DNA of 64,000 nt from Pseudomonadota bacterium. Lineage in GTDB: Bacteria; Pseudomonadota; Alphaproteobacteria; Rhizobiales; Devosiaceae. The notes below the pieces were generated by a model, which saw nothing but the letters and a program-made list of their open reading frames with translations, was not told where the DNA came from and ran no database searches. Positions within the stretch are counted from its first letter, which is position 1, and each line of letters begins with the position of its first letter. The DNA is taken from positions 39,441 through 103,440 of the forward strand of contig JAEWLC010000073.1 in NCBI GenBank assembly GCA_023393475.1, given 5' to 3'. The translations under genes were made by a program, and so were the position numbers. Below are positions 12,439 to 21,796 of the stretch, one piece after another.

Positions 12439-13716
12439 TCACTGCGGCAATGCGGCCGTCTTCTGCGTCTGGTCGAAGTAGTCGGCCACGCCGCGTGCCA
12501 GGGCGTTCACCACCCGGTCGCGCCAGTCCGATTTCTGCAGGTTGGCAATGTCGGATGCGTTCGACAGGAAGCCGAGCTCGACGAGGATGGAGGGAACGTC
12601 GGGAGCCTGAAGCACAAAGAAGTCGGCCTGCCGGACGGGGAAACGGCGCAGCGCCACGCTCGGTTCGAGTTGGTGGATGATGGCCTCGGCGGCGAGGAAG
12701 CTGGATTTTCGCATCTCGCGGCGCATGAGGTCGACGAGGATGTCCATCACGGCGGGCGTGGCCTGCGGTATCGCGAAGCCGGCGACGATGTCGTAGCGGT
12801 TCTCGCCGTCGGCCAGCACCTTGTCGAGCACGTCGGTGGCGTTCTCGTCGCGGGTATAGACGCTGGCGCCGCGGATCTCCGCCTGCTGGAAGCTGTCGGC
12901 ATGCAACGACAGGAACAGGTCGGCCTTGTTGATCCGGGCGAGGTCCACGCGATCATTGAGGGTAAGGTAGGTGTCGTCCTCGCGCGTCAGGGCCACGTCG
13001 AAGCGACCCGAGTCGATCAGGACCTTCTGCAACTGCAGGGCAAAGGCCAGCGTGATGTTCTTCTCGTGGACACCGTTGGGCGCGGAAGCACCGTTGTCGA
13101 CGCCGCCGTGGCCAGGGTCGATGACGACCAGCGGGCGCGTGGCCGCGGCTTCGACATGCGTGCCCGGGTTCGTCGATGGCGTCGGCGGCACCGCTCCCTG
13201 GTTGGCAATCGAAGCGGCAAGGTCGGCGGCGACCTTCTGTTCGAACTCCTGTTGCGTGGCGGGAATGATGTCGACCACCAGGCGGGCCGGCTGGTCTGCC
13301 ACGGCGTCGAGAATATAGGCCTGCTGCACCTGGGCCGGGGCATTGAGGGTCAGCGTTGTGCGCGCCCTCCCCTTCTCCGCCATCTCGATCGTGTAACTCG
13401 CCACGATCCCCTTCCCCGCCACGTCGGCTGGAGCGAGAATCTTGAGGTCGAAGGCTTTCACATCGATGGCGATGCGGTTGGGGCCATCGAGCGAGGCAAT
13501 TGCGAATTCGGTGGGGCCGCTGAGGTCGATGATCAGGCGCGCCCGATCACCGGTCGAGGTAGCCCGCGCGTCGATCACGTCTGGGTAGTCCTCGATCGAT
13601 TCGAGCTGCGCGTGCGCCGGCAGCGCCGCGAACAGGCAGAGCATCAGAGCCAGCAACGTGCTGGCAATATGAGTAAATCCGCCGGAATGGCCGTCGGAAC
13701 CGGCAGACTTCAACAA
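12439..13716 (-). CDS. amiC: AmiC-type N-acetylmuramoyl-L-alanine amidase
   Basis: Periplasmic zinc amidase that cleaves the bond between MurNAc and L-Ala, used for daughter-cell separation. It has a signal peptide ending at AHA (about residue 36), an AMIN domain (about 40-140) and an Amidase_3 domain (about 195-415) with DPGHGG, VHEKN and SLHAD zinc-ligand motifs and catalytic VELGFLSN. The start codon appears to be TTG (two in a row at 13716 and 13713) with a GGGGAG element upstream, so the N-terminus may differ by one residue or more. The 150-bp gap to PBP1A leaves room for a separate promoter. Confidence 0.92.
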   Translation of the reverse strand: MLKSAGSDGHSGGFTHIASTLLALMLCLFAALPAHAQLESIEDYPDVIDARATSTGDRARLIIDLSGPTEFAIASLDGPNRIAIDVKAFDLKILAPADVAGKGIVASYTIEMAEKGRARTTLTLNAPAQVQQAYILDAVADQPARLVVDIIPATQQEFEQKVAADLAASIANQGAVPPTPSTNPGTHVEAAATRPLVVIDPGHGGVDNGASAPNGVHEKNITLAFALQLQKVLIDSGRFDVALTREDDTYLTLNDRVDLARINKADLFLSLHADSFQQAEIRGASVYTRDENATDVLDKVLADGENRYDIVAGFAIPQATPAVMDILVDLMRREMRKSSFLAAEAIIHQLEPSVALRRFPVRQADFFVLQAPDVPSILVELGFLSNASDIANLQKSDWRDRVVNALARGVADYFDQTQKTAALPQ

Positions 13717-14312
13717 GGCGACAGTGCTCCCCTGAACACAATGAAATCACCAGACCAGTCCGGCGATTCTGCGGCGTTACGGCGTGGAAGTCGATATTGC
13801 AAGAATGTGATCGTGTGCGAACTCATGCGTACGCCAGCGTTTGGAGTTTCCTGTTGCCAATTTGCGGCAACAACCCTAAAGCCATCTTGAGGCGGCCTGC
13901 TGCCCCCACCATATGCCGGAGCGGCGCAATCGGCGCCCCTGGCCCCTGAGGTTGGCAGCGGCGGACCAGTAGTTGGTTCGAAGTGCGGCACATTTGGCGC
14001 CTCGCATATGAAATCTCGATCCCTTGGGGGGTCGAAGAATCGGCGGCACTAGGCTGGCCGGTTCTCAAGGAAGAGGTCTGATGACGACCGGACAGACAAA
14101 GAGTGACGCGATCCCGAATAGCGGTTGCGCTTTTGTCGTAGAAACCCCGGCTATCGTCGCTCTCCAGTCTCGCCGCGGCGTTTTCGCCGTTGCTTTTACC
14201 GGCGCCAGTCGCGCCACTTTCCTAGAACCATTCGCCTCGCATGGCGCCACGCTAGGAGGTCCGGCTCGCCGGTCTATCCGCGTCGGCGCGCGACGGCGCG
14301 GAGATACAGTCT
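13717..14312 (+). other. 596-bp gene-free region and probable long rne leader
   Basis: This lies between the divergent amidase and rne. I see no convincing coding sequence. RNase E mRNAs often have a long structured 5' leader used for autoregulation, and this stretch could hold one (family knowledge plus position). CCTAG at 14219-14223 and CTAGG at 14252-14256 are complementary and could close a stem. Promoters are not recognisable by eye. Confidence 0.4.
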
Positions 14313-16958
14313 ATGGCTGCAAAGCGTATGTTGGTGGATGCCATCCACCCGGAAGAAACACGGATCGTCGTCACTAGCGGGGCCCGGCTCGAAGAGTTCG
14401 ATTTCGAATCCGCCACCCGGCGCCAGCTCCGGGGCAACATCTATCTCGCCAAGGTGACGCGCGTTGAGCCGTCCCTGCAGGCGGCATTCATCGAGTATGG
14501 CGGCAACCGGCACGGTTTCCTCGCCTTCTCGGAAATCCACCCCGACTATTACCAGATCCCGGTCGCCGATCGCGAAGCCCTGCTTCGCGACGAAGAGGCG
14601 CATGACGACGACGAGCATGATCACGCTCCGGCTGCGGCGGTTCAGGCCGAGACAGTGGCTGACGAAGATCACGCCGACGACGGCGACGATGCGAGCCACA
14701 TCGAGCAGGCGCCTGCGAACAACGAGCCGGTCGAAAGCGTCGGCGGGTCGGATGCGCTGGACGATGTCCAGGAGCGCCGCCGCCCGTCGCAGCGCCGTCA
14801 CCAGTACAAGATCCAGGAAGTGATCAAGCGCCGGCAGGTCATGCTGGTGCAGGTCGTCAAGGAAGAGCGCGGCAACAAGGGCGCAGCTCTCACGACCTAC
14901 CTGTCGCTCGCCGGCCGCTACTCGGTCCTGATGCCGAACACCGCCCGTGGCGGTGGCATTTCGCGCAAGATCACCAATGCCGCGGACCGCAAGCGTCTCA
15001 AGGACATCGTCGGTGACCTCGAGGTTCCGCAGGGCCAGGGCATCATTCTTCGCACCGCCGGTGCCTCGCGCACCAAGGCCGAGGTGAAGCGCGACTTCGA
15101 GTATCTGCAGCGCCTGTGGGAGAACGTCCGCACGCTGACGCTCAAGTCGCAGGCCCCCTGCCTCGTCTATGAGGAAGGCTCGCTCATCAAGCGCACCATC
15201 CGCGACCTTTACAATAAGGACATCGACGAGCTCTTCGTGGCGGGCGACGACGCGTACCGCGAAGCCAAAGACTTCATGCGCATGATCATGCCGAGCCACG
15301 CCAAGAACGTGCAGCTCTACAAGGAAGATGCGCCGATCTTCTCGAAGTTCAACGTCGAGGGTCAGCTCGACCAGATGTTCTCGCCGCAGGTCACCCTGCC
15401 CTCGGGCGGCTACCTGGTGATCAACCCGACCGAGGCACTCGTCTCGATCGACGTGAACTCCGGCCGTGCCACCAAAGAGCACAACATCGAGGACACGGCG
15501 CTCCAGACCAACCTCGAAGCCGCCGAGGAAGTCGCGCGCCAGCTGCGCCTGCGCGACCTCGCCGGCCTGATCGTCATCGACTTCATCGACATGGTCGAGA
15601 ACCGCTCCAACCGGGCGGTAGAGCGCAAGCTCAAGGAAGCCCTGAAGAACGATCGCGCCCGCATACAGGTGGGCCGGATCTCGCACTTCGGCCTGCTCGA
15701 GATGAGCCGCCAGCGCATCCGCTTCGGCGTGGTCGAGAGCTCGACGCACAAGTGCCCGACCTGCAACGGCACCGGCATCGTCCGCTCGGTCGAGAGCCTC
15801 GCGCTCATGGTCATGCGCAACGTCGAGGACCATGTCCTCCGCAAGCCTGGCCAGTCGATCAACGTGCGCGTTCCCACCGATGTCGCGCTCTACATCCTCA
15901 ACACCAAGCGCGGCACTCTGAACAATCTCGAGGCCAAGTACGGCCTCTCGATCACCATCGTCGCCGACGATCACGTCGGCCCGTCGCACTTTGCCATCGA
16001 GCGCGGCGAAGCCCGCCAGCTCGAGCGTGGCGAATCTGTCGGTACGCATGTCCGCGTCGACACCGCGACCCTGATCGATGCAGAGGCGGAAGCCGCCGAC
16101 GCGCTGATCGAGGACGAGGACGACGAGGAAGAGGAAGCCAATGGCGGCGAGCGCCCTGCCCGCGCCTCCGAGGAAGGCGGCGAGCGCAGTGGACGCCGTC
16201 GTCGCCGTCGCCGCCGTGGCGGTGATCGGGGCGAGGATCGCCCTGCCCAGCAGCAGCGCCAGCCGGTAGCGGCCGCGCCGGCCGCCGGCGATGACGAGGA
16301 CGCCGACGAGGCGGCCGAAGGTGAGGTTAACGCCGACGGCACCCCGCGTGGTGAAGACGGCGAGCCGCGTCGTCGCCGTCGTCGTGGCCGTCGCGGCGGT
16401 CGCCGCAGCCGTCGTCCCGAGGATGGTGCCGAGCAGACTTCCGAGGTAGCGGCCGACGCCCCCGCCCTTGCCCCGGCAGACGAGGTTGTCGCCGAGGTAA
16501 TGGCCGCCGCAACGCCGATCGAGACGGTGGTCGCCGAAGCTCCGGCCGTAGCGGAAGAAGCACCGGCAAAGCCGAAGCGCGGCCGGCGGAAGAAGGCCGA
16601 GCCGGCAGCCGAGGAGGCAGCTCCCGTTGTCGAGGCGGTTCCTATCGTCGAAGCTCCGGTAGCCGAGGCCCCTGCGGCCGAGGAAGCACCGGCGGAGAAG
16701 CCCAAGCGCACCCGCGCCCGCAAGCCGAAGGCCGCACCGGCCGAGGAAGCAGCTCCCGTAGCCGTCGTGGAAGCGCCGGTGGAAACCGCGCCTGCGCCGG
16801 AGCCGGAAGCGAAGCCGGCTGCGCGTCGGCGCAAGAAAGAAATCCCCGAGGGCGAGATCCTCACCAGCTCCACGGCTGAGGTCGCAGAGCAGCCGGAGGA
16901 AGAAGGCAAGCCCAAGAAGGTCGGCTGGTGGCAGCGCCGCCTCGGCCTCGGTGGCTAA
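14313..16958 (+). CDS. rne: Ribonuclease E
   Basis: Essential endoribonuclease and degradosome scaffold. The 881-residue protein begins MAAKRMLVDAIHPEETR, with an S1 domain interrupted by an acidic Asp/Glu/His-rich insert (about residues 90-150) typical of alphaproteobacterial RNase E. The catalytic domain includes FIDM and the zinc-link CPTCNGTG (near 480). The C-terminal half is low-complexity, with Arg-rich and Ala/Glu-rich tracts for RNA and partner binding, ending KVGWWQRRLGLGG. A GCGGAG element about 10 bases before the ATG supports the start. A clear terminator follows. Confidence 0.96.
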   Translation: MAAKRMLVDAIHPEETRIVVTSGARLEEFDFESATRRQLRGNIYLAKVTRVEPSLQAAFIEYGGNRHGFLAFSEIHPDYYQIPVADREALLRDEEAHDDDEHDHAPAAAVQAETVADEDHADDGDDASHIEQAPANNEPVESVGGSDALDDVQERRRPSQRRHQYKIQEVIKRRQVMLVQVVKEERGNKGAALTTYLSLAGRYSVLMPNTARGGGISRKITNAADRKRLKDIVGDLEVPQGQGIILRTAGASRTKAEVKRDFEYLQRLWENVRTLTLKSQAPCLVYEEGSLIKRTIRDLYNKDIDELFVAGDDAYREAKDFMRMIMPSHAKNVQLYKEDAPIFSKFNVEGQLDQMFSPQVTLPSGGYLVINPTEALVSIDVNSGRATKEHNIEDTALQTNLEAAEEVARQLRLRDLAGLIVIDFIDMVENRSNRAVERKLKEALKNDRARIQVGRISHFGLLEMSRQRIRFGVVESSTHKCPTCNGTGIVRSVESLALMVMRNVEDHVLRKPGQSINVRVPTDVALYILNTKRGTLNNLEAKYGLSITIVADDHVGPSHFAIERGEARQLERGESVGTHVRVDTATLIDAEAEAADALIEDEDDEEEEANGGERPARASEEGGERSGRRRRRRRRGGDRGEDRPAQQQRQPVAAAPAAGDDEDADEAAEGEVNADGTPRGEDGEPRRRRRRGRRGGRRSRRPEDGAEQTSEVAADAPALAPADEVVAEVMAAATPIETVVAEAPAVAEEAPAKPKRGRRKKAEPAAEEAAPVVEAVPIVEAPVAEAPAAEEAPAEKPKRTRARKPKAAPAEEAAPVAVVEAPVETAPAPEPEAKPAARRRKKEIPEGEILTSSTAEVAEQPEEEGKPKKVGWWQRRLGLGG

Positions 16959-16977
16959 CTTCAGCCAGTAGATAACA

Positions 16978-17011
16978 AAGCGGCGGTCCCAGTGACCGCC
17001 GCTTCTGTTTT
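16978..17011. terminator. Rho-independent terminator after rne, probably bidirectional
   Basis: AAGCGGCGGTC (16978-16988) pairs perfectly with GACCGCCGCTT (16994-17004) around a 5-base loop, followed by CTGTTTTG on the plus strand. On the minus strand the stem is followed by TGTTATC, so it may also end the convergent sulfotransferase transcript. Confidence 0.88.
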
Positions 17012-17042
17012 GTGGAGCGATTCCCGAGCGGTAGCGGGACCG

Positions 17043-17786
17043 CTACTCGCTCAGCTTCAGCAGTTGCTCGTAGGTGGAGAAGTCGGCGTTCCGGCCGACA
17101 TGTTCGCGCTGGCCGGACACGACGGGCGGCGCCTTGCGGGTTCGCCCGCTCAGGAATTGCGCAGAGGCCTTCCCGTACCCGTCCTGGTACGCGCCGTGCT
17201 GCTCCAGGTGAAGGAAGGCCAGCAGTCGATCGCCTTCGTCTCCCCAGAAGAAGCTGTTGTAGTTGAGAATAAGGACGGGAAGGCCTTCGTTGACGAGGTC
17301 CAGGGCGCCGCGATTCATGTTGTTCCACACCTCGACCGCCTTGCGGAAATCGTTCTGCGCCGGCCAGCGATCAGTCGGGTTGGTCGCGCGAGCGTGCCAA
17401 GACGACGCGACCTCGCTCGCATCTCGCAGAAGATAGATGAACGAGCTGTCCGCAAACGCCTTATGCAGCGGCCTTATCAAATGCAGCAGGTGCGGAACCT
17501 TGTCGCCGACGATTGCCGCATCCTGATATCGCGGGCGCATTTCGCGGTAGAGCCGCTTGGCCGTCGTATCGTTGGTGGGCAGCAGGTTGGTATCGGTTTC
17601 GCGGAAGTCGAAGAACCGCTCAAAGGAGAAGAACTCGGGGTCGATGACCTTTTCGCGCGTGAACGGATACTTGTAGCGCTCCATCCCGACACAGACTTGT
17701 GGGTGAGAGTTAAGAACGTGGACCAGTGCCGTCGTACCGGAACGCCCTACTCCAAATACAAAGAGCTTGCGCTGCGGCGTTGACAT
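17043..17786 (-). CDS. Sulfotransferase family protein
   Basis: A 247-residue protein with the PAPS-binding signatures of sulfotransferases: the 5'-phosphosulfate loop FGVGRSGTTALVH near residue 10 and the 3'-phosphate region YLLRDASEVASSWHAR. The acceptor (polysaccharide, lipid or protein) cannot be told. The next gene on the same strand encodes a GSCR-motif protein, so the two may work together on a cell-surface polymer (inference). Confidence 0.82.
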   Translation of the reverse strand: MSTPQRKLFVFGVGRSGTTALVHVLNSHPQVCVGMERYKYPFTREKVIDPEFFSFERFFDFRETDTNLLPTNDTTAKRLYREMRPRYQDAAIVGDKVPHLLHLIRPLHKAFADSSFIYLLRDASEVASSWHARATNPTDRWPAQNDFRKAVEVWNNMNRGALDLVNEGLPVLILNYNSFFWGDEGDRLLAFLHLEQHGAYQDGYGKASAQFLSGRTRKAPPVVSGQREHVGRNADFSTYEQLLKLSE

Positions 17787-17930
17787 GGGTGCTTTCCGGC
17801 ATCTTGGGTGGGGCGACTTGGAATCAGTACAGCCAAGTCTGACTCAGTTGTTTACTTGCCACCAGTGGCGCCGCCTGTGGCTGGGTTCCGAGGGCGCGGA
17901 GACGATGCCTGTCGCCGATCGTTCGGCGGG

Positions 17931-18773
17931 TTAGCCGACAGACCGTGCCGGTTCGGCATCCCATGCCTGCTTTGCCGCCATCGCGCCGTCGAGCAGGTAT
18001 TCGCCAACCTGGGGAATGACATCGGGCCGGTAATGCGCCCCATCGCGCATTGTCACTTGCGGGCCCGCCTCGAGAACGAACTGCGTCGGATCCCAGTAGT
18101 TGATGCCGAAACCCGTGCGCGCCTGTTCCAGGGCGTCCTGAATGACTCGCCGCTGTTCGATCGCCACGCCGTCGACATTGGCGTTGAAGTGGCACACGAA
18201 GAGCGCCGGACCGGGGAGCGCGTCCTGGATCGACTTGATGTCTTTGACGACGTCTTCGACCGTCTGTTCGCTGCACACCAGGTTGGCCATCACCTCGCGT
18301 TCCACCGCGCTCAGTTGCGTGAGAGCATGGGACAGGATGTAGGCAAGTGGCTCGTTTCGGCCTTCACGGACCAACGGCCACCACCAGCGGCTCTCGATGA
18401 CGTCGTCTCTCACCAAGAGTTCACGCGTGCGATTCAACTGCAGGTAGAGCGCCTTGAAGCGAAGCAGGCGGATCGAGGAAATCTCGACGATGAATGCGTC
18501 GGTGCGCATGAACATGCTGCCGAGCCCTCCCGCCTCTTCTGGAGGAAGCCACTTCCACTCTGCGGGGATGTTGAGGAACTGACGCAGCCTTCCCGCCTTG
18601 GGTATGTGTCCGGTCATCAGCCGCAACTGCTGCAGGATCTCGCGGGAGTTGTGGACGTAGCCGAAAACCCGCTGCTGGTTGAGCTCGGCGCGGCCCGACT
18701 GCTCCATGGCCTTGATCGGCTCGAACACCCTGCAACTACCGAGTACGGTGAGGGCGGGAATTGAAGCAGACAT
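17931..18773 (-). CDS. GSCR-motif protein, possibly SGNH/GSCFA- or WcbI-like
   Basis: A 280-residue protein beginning MSASIPALTVLGSCRVFEP. The GSCR motif close to the N-terminus, followed by a second conserved-looking VEISSIRLLRF block, recalls proteins of polysaccharide biosynthesis (WcbI/GSCFA-like), but I cannot assign a family firmly. I chose the start at 18773 because the upstream in-frame extension antisense to the YafY gene looks non-coding. It is 144 bp upstream of the sulfotransferase on the same strand. Confidence 0.6.
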   Translation of the reverse strand: MSASIPALTVLGSCRVFEPIKAMEQSGRAELNQQRVFGYVHNSREILQQLRLMTGHIPKAGRLRQFLNIPAEWKWLPPEEAGGLGSMFMRTDAFIVEISSIRLLRFKALYLQLNRTRELLVRDDVIESRWWWPLVREGRNEPLAYILSHALTQLSAVEREVMANLVCSEQTVEDVVKDIKSIQDALPGPALFVCHFNANVDGVAIEQRRVIQDALEQARTGFGINYWDPTQFVLEAGPQVTMRDGAHYRPDVIPQVGEYLLDGAMAAKQAWDAEPARSVG

Positions 18774-18899
18774 GGGCACTCCGGCAGGCGACGACTCATT
18801 CGTACGGAATGTGAAGGAAAGTGCCGGTTTTCGCCATAACCTCGGAACATCCGAGCCATGCGCCGTCCCTCCATCCGCAGAATCCTGTACGCTGCGCAC

Positions 18900-19590
18900 A
18901 TGTCCCGCGCCGAGCGCCTCCTCGACCTGATCCAGTTGCTGCGCCGCCATCGTGCACCGGTCCCCGGGCCGGCCCTTGCCAGTGAGCTCGGCATTTCCAT
19001 CCGCACCCTCTACCGGGATATCGCGACGCTCCAGGGCCAGGGCGCCGACATCCAGGGCGAGCCCGGGCTCGGCTATGTTCTCCGTCCCGGCTTCACCCTG
19101 CCCCCACTGATGTTCACGGCGGACGAGATCGAAGCGCTGGTGCTTGGCACCCGCTGGGTCGCCCGCCGCGCCGAGGACGCACGCCTTGGCGATGGCGGCG
19201 AACGCGATCAGCAAGATCACCTCCGTCCTTCCTGACGACCTGCGCCAGTCCGTCGAGGGCTCGGCGCTGCTCGTCGGGGCCGGCGAGGTCATCCCCGCCG
19301 TGGTTGACCTCGGCGCAATCCGGCTCGCTATCCGCAGCGAGCGCAAGTTGGCCATCTCCTATCGCAATGCGGATGGTTCGGCCACGGAGCGCGCCGTCTG
19401 GCCCTTCGCCATCGGCTTTTTCGACCGGGTGCGCGTGGTCGCCGCGTGGTGCGAACTGCGTGAGGACTACCGGACGTTCAGGCTGGACCGCATCAGCCGC
19501 ATGGAGCCCCTGCCCGACCGCTACCCGCGCCGACGCGCCGTCATGCTCAAAGAGTGGCGCGAGCGCGAAGGCATTCGTCCGCAGGCGTGA
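18900..19590 (+). pseudogene. YafY-type HTH/WYL transcriptional regulator, frameshifted
   Basis: The N-terminal half (starting MSRAERLLDLIQLLRRH at 18900) is an HTH_11 DNA-binding domain with SIRTLYRDIATLQ. The C-terminal half, in the +1 frame, is a WYL domain with ISYRNADGSATERAVWPF and YRTFRLDRI. The two join near 19185-19200, around CGCCTTGGCGATG: removing one G would give a continuous protein reading RLAMAANAISKI. It is therefore a real single-base insertion or a sequencing error. The neighbour downstream is a glyoxalase-like gene, a common pairing for YafY regulators. Confidence 0.85.
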
Positions 19591-19652
19591 CCACTGCCGG
19601 AAACTGTCAGTCGCGTCACCTAACCCGTCTCCATCACCAACAGGAGACGCCC

Positions 19653-20027
19653 ATGCGCACCCTCAACTACGTCCTGCTCGCCGTCCGCGACCCGCTTGCG
19701 AGCGCAGAACTCTACACTCGGTTGCTCGGTCGGGAGCCGGTGGAGAAGGCCTCGACCTTCGTCCTCTACGTGCTGCCCACCGGCCTCAAGATCGGCTTAT
19801 GGCTCGCGGCTGATGTCGTGCCCAAGCCGCTCCAGGCCGGGGGCGTGGAACTATCCTTCACCGAGGACAGCAAGGACGCCGTCCGGGCCACGTACGAGGA
19901 ATGGATGAAGCTCGGCCTCACCATCCTGCAGGAACCGACGGAGATGGATTTCGGCTTCACCTTCGTGGCCCAAGATCCCGACGGCCACCGGCTGCGGCCG
20001 TTCGTTCCGGCGGAACGGCCGCGCTAG
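19653..20027 (+). CDS. VOC-family (glyoxalase/bleomycin-resistance fold) protein
   Basis: A 124-residue protein of the vicinal oxygen chelate fold, with the RDPLASAELYTRLLGREPV start and an AQDPDGHRLRPF end typical of the family. Substrate unknown. AGGAG lies 6 bases before the ATG. It probably belongs to the regulon of the YafY-like regulator upstream. It overlaps the convergent GNAT gene by 4 bases. Confidence 0.85.
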   Translation: MRTLNYVLLAVRDPLASAELYTRLLGREPVEKASTFVLYVLPTGLKIGLWLAADVVPKPLQAGGVELSFTEDSKDAVRATYEEWMKLGLTILQEPTEMDFGFTFVAQDPDGHRLRPFVPAERPR

Positions 20028-20530
20028 CTGCGGCGAAAGTGCCTGTACACCACATCGTCCGGATCCTGGCGTGGAGCGTCAGGATCCGGCACCGCGCCAA
20101 GTCTTAGCGCGACGGCAATGGAGCGAGCGTTGGACGGATCGAAATAGCTGACCAGGGTCTCGAGCTTCGTCGCGGCCAGAGCCCATTCGCGCAGGGCGGC
20201 TGCCGCCTCGGTGGCGTACCCGTGCCCCTCGCGGCCTTCGTAGAGCAACCACCCGAGTTCCGGCTCCGGAAAGAGCGGTCCTCCGTTGATGCCCACCTGG
20301 CCCACGCACTCTCCGCTCGCACGCAAGTCGATCATCAGGCCGCCGTGGCCGAACAGCTCCCAGCAGGCAACGTCGTGGCTGAACATCCCCCAAGCCGCAC
20401 GCGCATCGAACGGCCCGCCCATGAATGTCGCGCGCGCCGATCCCATCAGTTCCGCGTAGTCCGCGAAATCGGACAGTCGCGGCGGGCGAAGTCGCAGGCG
20501 ATCCGTCTCAAGGGTTGGAATGATCACCAC
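20024..20530 (-). CDS. GNAT-family N-acetyltransferase (RimJ/RimL-like)
   Basis: A 168-residue acetyltransferase beginning with the RimJ/RimL-type ETDRLRLRPPRLSDF and holding the acetyl-CoA-binding area EGREGHGYATEAAAAL, then SYFDPSNARSIAVALRLG. The acceptor is unknown. The start is GTG at 20530, immediately adjacent to the stop of the aminotransferase upstream, so the two are likely co-transcribed. Confidence 0.88.
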   Translation of the reverse strand: MVIIPTLETDRLRLRPPRLSDFADYAELMGSARATFMGGPFDARAAWGMFSHDVACWELFGHGGLMIDLRASGECVGQVGINGGPLFPEPELGWLLYEGREGHGYATEAAAALREWALAATKLETLVSYFDPSNARSIAVALRLGAVPDPDAPRQDPDDVVYRHFRRS

Positions 20531-21682
20531 TCACCTGCCCTTCAGGAAGCTCTCGATCCGGTTAAGTCCTTCGTCGATCGTCGCCCGCGTCCCGGCATAG
20601 GAGAAGCGCACGAAGCGGTTGCCGTTGAGGCGGTCGAAGTCGATGCCCGGCGTCGCCGCGACCCCCACCTGCTCGAGCAACTCGATGCAGAAGTTGAGCG
20701 AGTCGTTGGTGTAGCGGGAGAAATCGACATAGGCGTAGAAGGCGCCGTCGCCTTCGCTGGCGGCGGCAAGGCCGAACTGTGCCAGCCCCTCGGCCAGCGC
20801 GTGGCGGTTCACTGCATACTGTGCCTTCTGTTCCTCGGAATACTCGCGCTCGCCCAGCGCCACGCGGCCGGCGATCTGGCTCAGCGTCGGTGCAGCGATG
20901 AACAGATTCTGCTGCAGCATGGACGTGCGCTGAATGATGTCCTCGGGCAGCACCATCCAACCGATGCGCCAGCCGGTCATGCAGTAGTATTTTGAGAAGC
21001 TGTTGATGACGATGGCGTCGCGGGTGAACTCGAGCGCGGAAACCGAGGGCGCCCGGTAGTCTAGCCCGTGGTAGATCTCGTCGGAGATGAAGCGGATGCC
21101 CAGCCGCGCACAGGTTTCGACGATCTCCCTCAGCCCTTCCCGCGTCACCGCGGCGCCGGTTGGGTTGGCCGGCGAGGCGAACAGCAACCCGTCGAACTTC
21201 TCGCGCCGATAGGCCGCCTCGATATCGGGCGCGGTCAACCGCCAGCCGGCAGCGGCGGTCACTGGAATCTCGACCGCGTGCATGCCGAGGCCGTCGAGCG
21301 TGTTGAGATAGGCAGGATAGCCCGGACGGGTCACCGCGACCTTCGCCCCGGGACCGAAGGCCGCGAGGAAGGCGAGGATGAAGGCGGAGGACGAGCCCAT
21401 GGTCACCATGATGCTCTCGGTATCCACTGCCACGCCGTGCTGGGCGCGATAGTAGTCGACGAGCGCCCGGCGGAGTTCGATCTGGCCGGAGGAATGGGTG
21501 TATTTCTGCGGGTCGTTGAGGGCCGCAGCCACCGCTTCGCGAACGCGGGGCGCAGGCGGTGCACCGGGTTCACCCGACTCCATGTGCATCACGGTACTTC
21601 CGCTCGCTTCGACCTGCTGCGAGCGCGCGGTAATTTCCATCACGTAGAACGGCCGGAGGCCGGTGAGCTTTTCGTCTTGCAT
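20531..21682 (-). CDS. Class I/II PLP-dependent aminotransferase
   Basis: A 383-residue fold-type I aminotransferase. It shows the substrate/PLP motifs MESGEPGAPP, SPANPTGAA, ISDEIYHGLDY and the PLP lysine in NSFSKYYCMTGWRIGW, and ends with the arginine region FVRFSYAG. It resembles the aspartate/aromatic aminotransferase group; the precise amino-acid substrate is not readable. Confidence 0.9.
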   Translation of the reverse strand: MQDEKLTGLRPFYVMEITARSQQVEASGSTVMHMESGEPGAPPAPRVREAVAAALNDPQKYTHSSGQIELRRALVDYYRAQHGVAVDTESIMVTMGSSSAFILAFLAAFGPGAKVAVTRPGYPAYLNTLDGLGMHAVEIPVTAAAGWRLTAPDIEAAYRREKFDGLLFASPANPTGAAVTREGLREIVETCARLGIRFISDEIYHGLDYRAPSVSALEFTRDAIVINSFSKYYCMTGWRIGWMVLPEDIIQRTSMLQQNLFIAAPTLSQIAGRVALGEREYSEEQKAQYAVNRHALAEGLAQFGLAAASEGDGAFYAYVDFSRYTNDSLNFCIELLEQVGVAATPGIDFDRLNGNRFVRFSYAGTRATIDEGLNRIESFLKGR

Positions 21683-21796
21683 GGGCCTTGGCTATGGGAA
21701 ACGGCGGGCGGTCTCAACTAGAATTGCGCGCAGGCGGCAATGCCAAATTCACTACCGTCTGCTAGAGCTTGCCCGAACTGCCGCTTCGGAGCCTTC

